From assembly GCF_946480385.1 (NCBI RefSeq), contig NZ_CAMLJP010000013.1, forward strand, positions 1-64,000: a stretch of 64,000 nucleotides of DNA, written 5' to 3'. The notes under the pieces are model-generated. The model worked only from the letters and a program-made list of their open reading frames with translations, was not told where the DNA came from and did not search any database. The position numbers and the translations under genes were made by a program. Positions within the stretch are counted from its first letter, which is position 1. Each line of letters opens with the position of its first letter. This document shows positions 38,041-47,085 of this stretch, piece after piece. Origin of the DNA: an uncultured Azospirillum sp. Its GTDB lineage: Bacteria; Pseudomonadota; Alphaproteobacteria; Azospirillales; Azospirillaceae.

Positions 38041-38087
38041 CGAAATACCGTCCACAGTGGGGCGGTCATCACAGCGGGGTTGGGACG

Positions 38088-38672
38088 GTGGACATCGGGT
38101 TGTTGCCGAAGTTGCGCTTTGCCCGCGCGGCCGAAGCGGTCGCGGGGCTGGACCTGTCGGCGGAGGCGAAGGCGCTGTTCGCGCCGAACGCCCCGACATC
38201 CGCCTACCTGAAGGCGCTGATCGACGCGGAGCTGTATGCGGACGCCATCCGTCTGCTGGGCATGGCTCTGCCGCGGCGCGAGGCGGTGTGGTGGGGCTGT
38301 CTGGCCGCCCGCGGCGCGCTTCCTCCCGAGCCGGCGCCTGCCGACGGCGCCGCGCTGGAGGCGGCGGAGGCCTGGGTCTTCCGCCCGACGGAGGAGAACC
38401 GCCGCGCCTGCTTCGCCCCGGCCGAGGCGATGAATTTCGAGACGGCCTGCGCCTATGCCGCCATGGCCGCCTTCTGGTCCGGCGGCAGCCTCGCCCCGCC
38501 CGACGCGGCGGTGGTGGTGCCGCCGGGTGACGGTCTGACCGGCACCGCCGCCGCCGCGGCGGTGCTGATGGCCGCCGCCGCCGTGCCGAAGGAGATCAAA
38601 GCCCGCCACCGTGCGGCGCTGGTCCAGGCGCTGGACATCGCCAACGGCGGCAGCGGCAAGGTAGGGGGGTGA
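38088..38672 (+). CDS. T6SS-locus Ala-rich protein of unknown function
   Basis: A 194-residue Ala-rich, helical protein (KLRFARAAEAVAGLDLSAEA, YLKALIDAELYADAIRLLGMAL-like helices) with no signal peptide. I do not assign a family with confidence. It sits between vgrG and the FHA gene, 4 bases before the latter. A TTG at 38037 overlapping the vgrG stop is an alternative start; the GTG at 38088 has GCGGGG upstream. Its position makes an adaptor/chaperone or a post-translational regulator possible. Confidence 0.7.
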   Translation: MDIGLLPKLRFARAAEAVAGLDLSAEAKALFAPNAPTSAYLKALIDAELYADAIRLLGMALPRREAVWWGCLAARGALPPEPAPADGAALEAAEAWVFRPTEENRRACFAPAEAMNFETACAYAAMAAFWSGGSLAPPDAAVVVPPGDGLTGTAAAAAVLMAAAAVPKEIKARHRAALVQALDIANGGSGKVGG

Positions 38673-38676
38673 CCCG

Positions 38677-39975
38677 ATGAAGCTGCGGCTGACCCTGATC
38701 CAATGCCCGCCGTCGCAGGGCGCCGACATTTCCCGCGATCTCGGCACCGGCCGGCTGGTGATCGGCCGCGGTCCCGATTGCGACTGGGTGCTGAACGACC
38801 CGGAACGGACGCTGTCCAAGGTCCACTGCATGGTGGAGTTCAAGGGCGGCGTCTACATCGTCATCGACAGCTCGACCAACGGCGTCTTCCTCAATGACGC
38901 GCCGGCTCCGATCGGCCGCGGCAACTCCGCCGTGGTGGGGGAGGGCGACCGGCTGCGCCTGGGCGGCTTCGTCATGCGCGCCGGCTTCGCCGCGGAAGAG
39001 GCGCCGGCCGCCAACGATCCCTTCCTGGCGGTGCTGCGCGGCTCCGACGCTCCGGCCCAGTCGGCGCCGCAGGCGGCCGACGACGACCCCTTCGCCCTGC
39101 CGGCCTTCAACAGCGGTACGGTGCCGGTGATGCCGATCCCGGACGACGAGGATCTGTTCGGCGACCTGCCGCGCGCCGACGACCGATGGAGCGGCAAGCC
39201 GTCCGGCGGCTGGCAGCCCACCGCCGCCCCGGGCCAATCGGCGGCGCAGCCCGGCTCCTACGGCAGCGATGCCGACTGGCCCGGTTCGGCCCAGCGCGAT
39301 TTCTCGCCGGACAGCCTCGGCACCATCCGCGTGGCGCCCGAACAGCCGGCCTTCGACCAGGGAAGCGGCAGCGGCAGCGGCGGACTGTCGATCCCCGACG
39401 ACTGGCTGGACGATCCGGTCGATCTGCCGCCGGCCCAGCCCTCGCCCGCGCCACCGTCCGCCGTTGCGACCCCGCAGCCCCAGGCGGACAGTCTTCCGCC
39501 GGAGGACTGGGCGGACGATCCGCTGGTGCCGCCCGCCTTCGCTGCCCGTCCGGCATCCGCCGCGCCACCGGCCGCCGACCCTGCCGCCGACTTTGCCTTT
39601 GACGCCGGCTTCGCATCCGGCCCCGGTTCCGACCCGCTGACTCGCGCGCTGGCCGACGTCGTGCTGTCGCTGGTGCGGCGGCAGGCTGCGCTGGAATCGC
39701 TGCTCGGCCTCGATCCGGAGGACACGCTGGCGCAGGGGAACTCACCCTTGCTCCGCGCGGCGGACGCCGACGATGCGCTGGCCCGGCTGCGCGCCTTGCC
39801 GGCGGGCGAGGCCGAGGCGCTGCTGCAGTCGGCCGCGGCCGACGGCGCCGCCCACCAGTCGGCGCTGCTGGCGGCGGTGCGCGAGCTGACGGGCGAGACG
39901 GCCGACGGCGGCACCCGGCTGGCGGCGCTCTACCGCCGGCTCCTGCCCATCCACCGCCATGCGCTCGGCGGCTGA
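38677..39975 (+). CDS. FHA-domain protein of the T6SS (Fha/TagH-like)
   Basis: A 432-residue protein. Residues 1-100 form a forkhead-associated domain (VIGRGPDCDWVL, LSKVHCMVEF, STNGVFLN), which binds phosphothreonine. The middle is a low-complexity Asp/Pro/Ala-rich linker, with a repeated DDWLDDPVDLPP / EDWADDPLVPP motif, and the C terminus (about 310-432) is helical, as in TagH-type proteins. In known systems the kinase phosphorylates Fha to promote assembly; the kinase here is in the left arm. It is followed by tssK. Confidence 0.9.
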   Translation: MKLRLTLIQCPPSQGADISRDLGTGRLVIGRGPDCDWVLNDPERTLSKVHCMVEFKGGVYIVIDSSTNGVFLNDAPAPIGRGNSAVVGEGDRLRLGGFVMRAGFAAEEAPAANDPFLAVLRGSDAPAQSAPQAADDDPFALPAFNSGTVPVMPIPDDEDLFGDLPRADDRWSGKPSGGWQPTAAPGQSAAQPGSYGSDADWPGSAQRDFSPDSLGTIRVAPEQPAFDQGSGSGSGGLSIPDDWLDDPVDLPPAQPSPAPPSAVATPQPQADSLPPEDWADDPLVPPAFAARPASAAPPAADPAADFAFDAGFASGPGSDPLTRALADVVLSLVRRQAALESLLGLDPEDTLAQGNSPLLRAADADDALARLRALPAGEAEALLQSAAADGAAHQSALLAAVRELTGETADGGTRLAALYRRLLPIHRHALGG

Positions 39976-40029
39976 CGGCGGAAGACGATCCATGACGACG
40001 ACCACCAGCCTGCAAGAGGGAAAGCGCCC

Positions 40030-41364
40030 ATGAGTTGGGACGACAAGGTCATCTGGTCCGAAGGCATGTTCCTGCGGGCGCAGCATTTCCAGCAGCAGGA
40101 CCGCTATGTCGAACGGCTGGTGCGCGGCCGGGTGGCGGGCTTGCGTCCCTTCGCCTGGGGCATCAGCGAGCTGACGATCAACCGCGAGCTTCTGGCCGTC
40201 GGCAAATTCGCCGTGCTGCGCTGCAAGGGCATCCTGGAGGACGGGACGCCGATCAACATCCCCGACGATGACGATCCGCCGCCGCCGCTCGACCTGCCGG
40301 AGACGCTGGCGAACAGCATCATCTATCTGGCGCTGCCGGTGCGCCAGCGCGGCGGCGTGGAGTTCGAGGTGGGCGAGAGCGCCGACGCCGCCACCCGCTA
40401 TGTCGGCGAGGAGACCGAGACGGTCGACGCCATCGCCGGGTCGGCCAGCGTGTCGCGCATCCGCACCGGGCGGCTCCGCCTGCGCTACCGGCTGGAACGG
40501 CAGGAGCGCGCCGGCTACCATTGCCTCGGCCTCGCCCGCATCCAGGAGGTGCGGTCGGACCGCCGGGCCACGCTGGACGAGCGTTACATCCCGCCGGCCC
40601 TGAACGTTCAGGCGCTGGCCCCGCTGGCCGGTTTCGTCACCGAAATCCAGGGCCTGCTGAACAGCCGGTCGGAGGCGCTGGCCGCCCGCGTCGCCGGGTC
40701 CAACGGGCGCGGCGCCGGCGAGATGGCCGATTTCCTGATGCTTCAGGTCGCCAACCGCTCCGAACCGCTGTTCGCCAACATCGCCCGCATGCCCGACATC
40801 CACCCGGAACGGCTGCACGGGATGATGCTGTCGCTGGCCGGCGAACTGGCCACCTTCACCGCGGTCAACAAGCGGCCGCCCGCCTTTCCGCCCTATCGCC
40901 ACGACGACCTGCAGGGCACGCTGGAGCCGGTGATGGCGGAGATCCGCCGCTCGCTCAGCGCGGTGCTGGAACAGACCGCGATCCCCATCGACCTGCTGGA
41001 ACGCAAATACGGCATCCGCGTCGGCACCATCGCCGACCGCTCGCTCATCACCACCGCCACCTTCGTGCTGGCGGTGCGGGCGGACATGCCGGGCGAGGCG
41101 CTGCGCCGCAACTTCCCGGCGCTCGTCAAGATCGGTCCGGTCGAGCAAATTCGCGAACTGGTCAATGTGCAATTGCCCGGTATCCGAGTAAGGCCGCTGC
41201 CGGTCGCACCCCGCCAGCTGCCCTATCATGCCGGCGCTGTGTATTTCGAACTCGAACGCGGTAGCCCGATTTGGAAACAGCTTGCAACGTCCGGCGGAAT
41301 CGCGGTTCATCTAGCGGGTGACTTCCCCCAGGTGGCGATGGAGCTTTGGGCGATCCGTGGCTGA
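40030..41364 (+). CDS. tssK: T6SS baseplate protein TssK
   Basis: A 444-residue TssK/VasE/ImpJ protein that connects the baseplate to the membrane complex. The family N terminus (VIWSEGMFLRAQHFQQQDRYVERL), the middle (RYIPPALNVQA-type segment) and the C-terminal receptor-binding part (RQLPYHAGAVYFELERGSPIWKQL) are all evident. GAGGGAAAGCGCCC precedes the ATG. Confidence 0.97.
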   Translation: MSWDDKVIWSEGMFLRAQHFQQQDRYVERLVRGRVAGLRPFAWGISELTINRELLAVGKFAVLRCKGILEDGTPINIPDDDDPPPPLDLPETLANSIIYLALPVRQRGGVEFEVGESADAATRYVGEETETVDAIAGSASVSRIRTGRLRLRYRLERQERAGYHCLGLARIQEVRSDRRATLDERYIPPALNVQALAPLAGFVTEIQGLLNSRSEALAARVAGSNGRGAGEMADFLMLQVANRSEPLFANIARMPDIHPERLHGMMLSLAGELATFTAVNKRPPAFPPYRHDDLQGTLEPVMAEIRRSLSAVLEQTAIPIDLLERKYGIRVGTIADRSLITTATFVLAVRADMPGEALRRNFPALVKIGPVEQIRELVNVQLPGIRVRPLPVAPRQLPYHAGAVYFELERGSPIWKQLATSGGIAVHLAGDFPQVAMELWAIRG

Positions 41365-41394
41365 TGCATCACCATTTCATCATGTAGGGTTGCG

Positions 41395-42165
41395 ATGAGG
41401 CTCGGCGGCGTGCTGGCCTTGCGCACGGGCGCCGTCATCGCCGCGACGGTGGCGACGGCCGTTCTGCTGTCCGTCGCCCTGTCCGGACTGAAGTTCGAAC
41501 AGAAGCTGCGCGAGGTCACGTCGTCCCGCCTGACGGTGGTGGCGGACGAGATGAGGCGCAGGGTCGAATACGGGCTGACGCTGGGGCTCGACCTGTCCGA
41601 ACTGGTCGATCTGCAGGCACAGGCCGAACGCGCCGCCTCCGGCGAGGAGATCCTCGGGGTGGAGGTGGTGGACGACCGCGGAATGGTGCTGTTCGCGTCC
41701 GACCGCAACAGTGTCGGCCGCCCCAGCCCGGTCCATTGGGGCGAGGAGCCCGGCAGCACGCTGCGCCAGCGCGTCGACGGCGACGTGCTGGTCATCGGCA
41801 CCGGCGTGCGCAACAGCTTCGGCCAGACGGTGGGCGAGGTGATCCTGCGCTCCTCCCTCACCGGCCTGAAGGCGCGGGTCGCGGCGGTCGAGGACGGGCT
41901 GCGCCTCGGCACGCTGGCCCTGGTGCTGATCGCCGCGCTTGCGACATTCGCCGCCGTGTTCATCGTCGTGCGCCAGGGCGGCGGCCGCCGCGGACTGGCC
42001 GCCGGCGCGGCCCCACTGGGCATGGTGCGCGATCGTCTGAACCATGGCATCGCCGACGCCGACCGGGCCATGGAGGAATTGGAGCGGGAACTGGATGCGA
42101 TGGCTCCCCTCGGCGGTCCATCGGTGACCATGGCATCGCCGATGCCGAAAGGGGCCGCGCCATGA
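41395..42165 (+). CDS. Membrane protein with periplasmic sensor module (module 1)
   Basis: A 256-residue protein with membrane helices near residues 8-30 and 168-193 and a periplasmic domain between them. The domain contains the pattern VEYGLTLGLDLSEL followed by an I-L-G-V-E-V-V-D-D-R-G strand and LFAS, similar to Cache/CHASE-like ligand sensors. The cytoplasmic tail is short and helical (RAMEELERELDAM) with no kinase or HAMP output. The stop overlaps the next start (ATGA). It follows tssK by 30 bases on the same strand and could be co-transcribed with the T6SS genes. Confidence 0.78.
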   Translation: MRLGGVLALRTGAVIAATVATAVLLSVALSGLKFEQKLREVTSSRLTVVADEMRRRVEYGLTLGLDLSELVDLQAQAERAASGEEILGVEVVDDRGMVLFASDRNSVGRPSPVHWGEEPGSTLRQRVDGDVLVIGTGVRNSFGQTVGEVILRSSLTGLKARVAAVEDGLRLGTLALVLIAALATFAAVFIVVRQGGGRRGLAAGAAPLGMVRDRLNHGIADADRAMEELERELDAMAPLGGPSVTMASPMPKGAAP

Positions 42166-44318
42166 CCCGCGAAGGAAAGTCCCGCGCCGCGAAGACCGTG
42201 CCGTCGCGGCAGCGCGATCCGATCAGCGCGCTGGTGCTGCGGCTGACCATCGTCACGGTGGCGGTCCTGCTTGTGGCGGCGGGGGCGGCGTCCTGGCTGT
42301 CGCTGCGCAGCTTCGATCCGCTGTTCCAGCCGGAACTCGCGCGCAAGGCGCAGACGGTCGGCGGCCTGATGGCGGCCCAGATCGACCGCGGGCTTGGCGT
42401 CCGCATCCCGCTGGACCGGATGACCGGTCTCGACGCCCTGCTGGCGGCGGAGGTCGATCGCCACGACGACATCGCCTACATCGCGGTGACCGATCCTGCC
42501 GGACGCATCGTCGCGACGGCGGGCAAGCCGCTCGCCGGGCTGTCGTCCGTGCCGGCCGGCCGGCTGTCCGGGCCCGCCGACGGACGGCTGGTGAGCGGCT
42601 TCGTCGATGTCGAGAACCCGCTGGGCGGGACCGCCGCCGCGGCCGGCGCGCTGCATGTCGGCATCGACAGCGCCTTTCTGGCGAAGGCTTCCACCGATCT
42701 GGCGCTCGACGTGCTGTCGGTTGTCATCGTCTCCGTCCTGCTGATCTTCGAAGTGCTGCAGCTGGTGGTGAATCTCGCCATGCGGCGGGTGCTGACCCTG
42801 CGGCTGCTGGCCGACCGGGCGGAGGAGGGTGATTTCCGCGCCACCCTGCCCGTGATCCCCGGACCCGTCGGAACGCAGGCTGCCGGGGCCAATGACGACC
42901 GCGCGCTGGAAAGTGGCGTGCGGGGCGCGCTCGACAGCGTGAACGCCCGCCATGCCGGCCTCGCGGCGCGGGTGGCGGAGCTGCGGCGCCGGTTGGGTGA
43001 CGACGATCCGCGGGTCGACCGGGCGGAGGCCGGGCTGGCCGCGCTCGCCGGCCGTTTCCGCTTCCGCGACCCGCAGTCCGCCGCCCCGCCGCCGACGCCG
43101 CTGAACCTCGTCTTCCTGCGTCTGCCGGTCTTCCTGTTCTGCCTGTCGGAAGAGCTGTCGCGCCCCTTCCTGCCGGCCTATGCCAAGTCCTTCGCCGGCG
43201 AGGTGCCGTGGCTGACGCCGGACATGGTGGTCAGCCTGCCGATCACGCTGTTCATGCTGATCTGGGCGCTGTCGCAGCCGGGCGGGGCGCGCTTCTCCGA
43301 ACGCTGGGGCCGGGCGCGCTCCTTCACCATCGGCGCGCTGCTGGGCTCCGTCAGCCTGGCGCTGACCGCCTATGCCGGCTCGCTGTTCGAACTGATGCTG
43401 TGGCGCTGCCTGACTGCGCTCGGCTACGGGCTGGTGCTCATCACCGCGCAGGGCATCGTGGTGGACCACACCACGCCGCGCAACCGGGCGGCCGGCATGG
43501 CGATGTTCATCGGCGCCCTGCTGGCGGCCGGCGTCTGCGGCCCGGTCGGTGGCGGCATCATCGCCGATCAGGCGGGCTTCCGCGCCACCTTCCTGCTGGG
43601 CTCCGTCCTGGCGCTGGGCTCCGGCCTGTCGGTCAGCCTGCTGCTCCTGCGTGGCCGCTCCGCCGCGCGTCCGGCCGGCGCGGCCCCGCGTCCGGCGATG
43701 GGCAGCGCGCTGCCTCTGTTCCGCGACTTCCGCTTCTCCGCCCTGATGGTGCTGAGCGCGATCCCGACCAAGATCGCCTCGACCGCCTTCCTCTTCTGCC
43801 TCGTCCCGCTTCTGCTGACCGCCGACGGCGCCACCAAGGCGGAGATCGGCCGGGTGCAGATGATGTATTTCGTCGCCTTCATCCTGGTGTCGCCGCTGGC
43901 CGCCAGCCTGTCCGACCGCTGGCAGGCGCGGCGCGGCTTCATCGCCGCCGGCGGCATCGGCACGCTGGCCAGCTGCCTGCCCATCGTCGCCACCCAGGCG
44001 CTGTGGGGGCCGCCACTGGCCATCGCCCTGTTCGGGCTGTCCCAGGCGCTGGTCGGCGCGCCGCAGCTGACGCTGGTCTCGCAGATCGCCCGCGAGGGCG
44101 GTCTGCAGGAGACCGCGGCCATCGGCTGGTACCGGCTGATCGAGCGGCTGGGCGGCGCGCTCGGCCCCGTCACCGCGATGGCGGTGGCGGTCGCCACCTC
44201 CTACCGGGAGGCGATGCTGAGCATCGGCCTTCTGTGCGGGGCGAGCGCCCTCTTGTTCTGGATTCTCTTCCGCACCGGCCGGCCGGCCACCCCAGCGACC
44301 CGGCCGCAGGAGGCTTGA
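42162..44318 (+). CDS. Sensor-MFS fusion: periplasmic sensor module joined to a major facilitator transporter
   Basis: A 718-residue protein. Residues 1-205 repeat the layout of the preceding gene: a helix at about 26-45, a periplasmic domain (RGLGVRIPLDRMTGL, then IAYIAVTDPAGRIVATA) and a helix near 185-207. A helical linker (about 210-305) follows, then a complete MFS-type permease from about 310 to 712, with roughly 11-12 helices, RFSERWGRAR as the loop 2-3 motif and SLSDRWQARR as its second-half counterpart. The fusion is continuous with no internal ribosome site that I can see. Transport activity, or use of the MFS fold as a receptor, are both possible. The start overlaps the previous stop. 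Confidence 0.82.
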   Translation: MTREGKSRAAKTVPSRQRDPISALVLRLTIVTVAVLLVAAGAASWLSLRSFDPLFQPELARKAQTVGGLMAAQIDRGLGVRIPLDRMTGLDALLAAEVDRHDDIAYIAVTDPAGRIVATAGKPLAGLSSVPAGRLSGPADGRLVSGFVDVENPLGGTAAAAGALHVGIDSAFLAKASTDLALDVLSVVIVSVLLIFEVLQLVVNLAMRRVLTLRLLADRAEEGDFRATLPVIPGPVGTQAAGANDDRALESGVRGALDSVNARHAGLAARVAELRRRLGDDDPRVDRAEAGLAALAGRFRFRDPQSAAPPPTPLNLVFLRLPVFLFCLSEELSRPFLPAYAKSFAGEVPWLTPDMVVSLPITLFMLIWALSQPGGARFSERWGRARSFTIGALLGSVSLALTAYAGSLFELMLWRCLTALGYGLVLITAQGIVVDHTTPRNRAAGMAMFIGALLAAGVCGPVGGGIIADQAGFRATFLLGSVLALGSGLSVSLLLLRGRSAARPAGAAPRPAMGSALPLFRDFRFSALMVLSAIPTKIASTAFLFCLVPLLLTADGATKAEIGRVQMMYFVAFILVSPLAASLSDRWQARRGFIAAGGIGTLASCLPIVATQALWGPPLAIALFGLSQALVGAPQLTLVSQIAREGGLQETAAIGWYRLIERLGGALGPVTAMAVAVATSYREAMLSIGLLCGASALLFWILFRTGRPATPATRPQEA

Positions 44319-44323
44319 CCGCG

Positions 44324-45406
44324 ATGAGCGCGAACTTCTTCGACGAGGACGACCTCCTCCGCATCCGCCGCCGCTCTCTGCTGCGGCTGGCCGCCGCCGG
44401 CGGGCTGGCGCTGCCGGGCCTGCCGCTGGCCGGCAACGCGCTGATTGGATCGGCGCTCGCCGCCACGGTGCCGGACAAGACCTTCCGCATCACCATGGTG
44501 CTGGGCCGCGGCGAGAGCGACAACGAATATGGCTTCAAGGACTATCTGGCCCGCCGCGGCCTGAAGGTCGACTACACCATCCGCAACACCGGCGGCGACA
44601 CCGCCAAGCTGCCGGGCATCATCGAAGAGATCAAGGACACCCGTCCCGATCTGATCTACAGCTGGGGCACGCCGCAGACCCGCGGCCTCGTCGGTCCCTT
44701 CGACGGTGCCGATCCGGGCAAATACGTCACCGACATCCCGGTCGTCTTCACATTCGTCGCCGCTCCGGTGGACGCGAAGATCGTGCCCGACCTCGCCCGT
44801 TCGGGGCGCAACGTCACCGGCACCATCCACATCGCCCCCATCGCGGTCCAGTTGAACACCATCCAGGCCTACCGGCCGATCAAGCGGCTGGGCGTCGTCT
44901 ACAACCCGCAGGAACGCAACTCCGTCCTCACCATCGAGGGGCTCCGGGCGGAGACGGCGCTGCGCGGGCTGGAGCTGATCGAGGAGGCGGTGCCGCTGAA
45001 CGACCGCGGCGAGCCGATTTCCGCCGCGGTGCCCGACGCCATCGCCCGCGCGGCGCAGCGCGGGGCCGAGATGCTGTATATCGGCCCCGACACCTTCATC
45101 GCCTTCCACAACCGCAGCGTCGTTGCGGCGGAGGCGTTGCGGTTGCATCTGCCGACCTTCTCCGTCACCGAACTGATCGTGCGCACCGACAAGGCGATGC
45201 TGGCGCTGGCGAGCAGCGCCTACGGCATCGGCCGCTTCACTGCCTTCAAGGCGGCGCAGATCCTGCTCGACGGCGTCAAGCCGGCGGACATCCCGGTGGA
45301 AACGCTGAAGCGCTTCTCCGTCATCATCAACATGGCCACGGTGCGGGCGCTGGAATACTACCCGCCCATCGGCCTCCTGAACTTCGCGGAAATCATCGAA
45401 TCGTGA
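44324..45406 (+). CDS. ABC-type substrate-binding protein (ABC_sub_bind family), Tat-like signal
   Basis: A 360-residue periplasmic protein. The N terminus carries a twin-arginine-like motif (RRRSLLR at about 14-20) and a hydrophobic stretch ending in ALAA. The rest (ITMVLGRGESDNEYGF, LPGIIEEIKDTRPDLIYSWGT, PVVFTFVAAPVDAKIV, KRLGVVYNPQERNS) matches the PF04392-type binding proteins related to tryptophan/tyrosine transporters. No permease or ATPase gene is present, so it may act as a ligand receptor for the neighbouring sensors. It starts 3 bases after the MFS stop; GCAGGAGG lies upstream. Confidence 0.85.
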   Translation: MSANFFDEDDLLRIRRRSLLRLAAAGGLALPGLPLAGNALIGSALAATVPDKTFRITMVLGRGESDNEYGFKDYLARRGLKVDYTIRNTGGDTAKLPGIIEEIKDTRPDLIYSWGTPQTRGLVGPFDGADPGKYVTDIPVVFTFVAAPVDAKIVPDLARSGRNVTGTIHIAPIAVQLNTIQAYRPIKRLGVVYNPQERNSVLTIEGLRAETALRGLELIEEAVPLNDRGEPISAAVPDAIARAAQRGAEMLYIGPDTFIAFHNRSVVAAEALRLHLPTFSVTELIVRTDKAMLALASSAYGIGRFTAFKAAQILLDGVKPADIPVETLKRFSVIINMATVRALEYYPPIGLLNFAEIIES

Positions 45407-45416
45407 GTGGCGAATT

Positions 45417-46208
45417 ATGAGCGTCCCGCCCCCCGTTCCCCTGCCGTTCGGCGCGATCCCCCTGCGCGGCGACGCCGCGCGCGCGGTCGCCGCCGTCCGC
45501 CTGCGGGCGCTGGCCGCCGATCTGCCGGACGGGCTGACCGTCCGCATGATGGACCTGGACGATTCCAACCTGCTCGCCGATTTCCGTGTCCGCGTGGTGG
45601 CGACGCTGGAGGATCCCGACCATTACCGCATGGCGGGCGAGGTCGGGAACTTCGTCGCCGACCATCTGGGCGACCGCGGCCTGACCGCCGGCATCTTCCG
45701 CAAGGGTGCGCTGGTTGCCTACGGGGCGCTGGGCCTGCCGTCGGCCGGCGATCACAACCGGGGCCGCGACCTCGACCTGCCGGAAGCGGAGCTGCCCTGG
45801 GTCGCGCACATGTCGTCGGCGATGGTCGACCCCTCGGAGCGCGGGCGCGGCCTGCATCACCGCCTGATCGACTGGCGGATCGAGGTGGCGGAGGCGCTCG
45901 GCCGCCGGCATCTCGTCACCACCGTCAGCACGCGCAACCACCGCAGCTGGGGCCATCTGGCCCGGCACGGCATCTATCCGAAGCGGCTGGTCCGCGTCGG
46001 CGGCGATCTGGTGCGGCTGCTGGTTCATCGAGACTTCACCGTCGACCCGGTCTTCGACACCGCCAGCGCCGAGCTGGTCGCGGTGGAGGAGCTGGCCTCC
46101 CGCTGGGACGTGTTCGACCGCGGCCACGTCTGGGGCCGCGTCGCGGCGGGCGAGGGAGCGTCGCAGCGCTGGTATGCCCTGTGCGGCCGGGAACGCGATT
46201 CGCGCTGA
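45417..46208 (+). CDS. GNAT-family acetyltransferase
   Basis: A 263-residue protein with an acetyl-CoA binding motif A (VDPSERGRGLHHRL) and the downstream VSTRNHRSWGHLARHG segment typical of N-acetyltransferases. It is cytoplasmic. It lies 10 bases after the binding-protein gene and within the sensor block; substrate unknown. It could acetylate a small molecule imported by or sensed through the block, or a protein of it. Confidence 0.82.
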   Translation: MSVPPPVPLPFGAIPLRGDAARAVAAVRLRALAADLPDGLTVRMMDLDDSNLLADFRVRVVATLEDPDHYRMAGEVGNFVADHLGDRGLTAGIFRKGALVAYGALGLPSAGDHNRGRDLDLPEAELPWVAHMSSAMVDPSERGRGLHHRLIDWRIEVAEALGRRHLVTTVSTRNHRSWGHLARHGIYPKRLVRVGGDLVRLLVHRDFTVDPVFDTASAELVAVEELASRWDVFDRGHVWGRVAAGEGASQRWYALCGRERDSR

Positions 46209-46263
46209 TTGGGCCGCGCTGATCGAGAGCTGATCGGCAGACGGCCGGAGGGAGAGAACCGGG

Positions 46264-47085
46264 ATGGGATCGGGCAGTTTCGGGGCGCGGCTGGCGGCGT
46301 TCGTGGCGGTGGCGGTGTTCGTCGCCGGCCTGTCCGCCGTCGTGCTGTGGACGCGCGAACAGGCGCGCCGCCTGGACGAGGCCGTGACCTCCCAGGTCGG
46401 CTTCGTGCTGAGCGAGGCGAAGACGTCGCTCGAAACCCAGCTGAACCTCGGCCTGGCGCTGGGCGACCTGCCGCAGGTCGATGTGCTGCTGGTCCGCGCC
46501 CGCGCCGCCCTTCCCGGCATCCAGTCCGTCGCCGTCCTGGACGAGGCCGGCACCATTCTCTTCTCCACCAACGCGGTGGAGGTGGGAGAGGCGCTGCCGC
46601 CCCGCCCGGCATCGGCAACCGACGGCCCTGGCGGCTCCAATCGCCCCGACGGTGACGTCAGCGGCTTCTGGTCGGAGGTGCGCGGGGCCGAGCGGGTCTA
46701 TGGCGTCGGGCTCGCCACCAGCTTCGACACCGCGGCCGGCAGCGTGCTGGTGCGCATGCCGTCCGGCGCGATGGCGGAGCCGATGCGCCATTATGCCCTG
46801 ACCCTGTCCATCGGCGCGGTTCTGATCGTGCTGCCGCTGGCCCTGATCGGCTGGCTGGCCGGGCTGGGGATCGCCGCCGGGCCGCGCCGGTCGCTGGCGG
46901 ACCTCGCAGCATCCCTGGAAGGGCTGGGGGAGGGGACCACCGCTCTTCCTGCCCCATCCGCCGCTCCATCCGCTGCCCAGGCCCTCGGCCTGCCGGCACC
47001 CGCCTTCGCCGACGCGGTGCGGCGGCGCCTGACCATCCTCGACGAGGCGGAGCGCGAAGTCGCCCGCCTGGACGAACTCGCATGA
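46264..47085 (+). CDS. Membrane protein with periplasmic sensor module (module 3)
   Basis: A 273-residue protein with helices near residues 7-27 and 179-203. The periplasmic domain shows LNLGLALGDLPQVDVLL, then IQSVAVLDEAGTILFST, the same pattern as the gene at 41395. The cytoplasmic tail (RRRLTILDEAEREVARLDEL) is short and helical. GGAGGGAGAG precedes the ATG. The stop overlaps the next start (ATGA), so expression is coupled. Confidence 0.78.
   Translation: MGSGSFGARLAAFVAVAVFVAGLSAVVLWTREQARRLDEAVTSQVGFVLSEAKTSLETQLNLGLALGDLPQVDVLLVRARAALPGIQSVAVLDEAGTILFSTNAVEVGEALPPRPASATDGPGGSNRPDGDVSGFWSEVRGAERVYGVGLATSFDTAAGSVLVRMPSGAMAEPMRHYALTLSIGAVLIVLPLALIGWLAGLGIAAGPRRSLADLAASLEGLGEGTTALPAPSAAPSAAQALGLPAPAFADAVRRRLTILDEAEREVARLDELA

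Noticed and set aside
19522..41364. Prophage or tailocin because of gp25-, spike- and tube-like genes
   Set aside because: tssJ, tssL, tssM, tssK, clpV, tagJ, FHA and kinase genes define a type VI secretion system; no capsid, portal, terminase, holin or integrase gene is seen.
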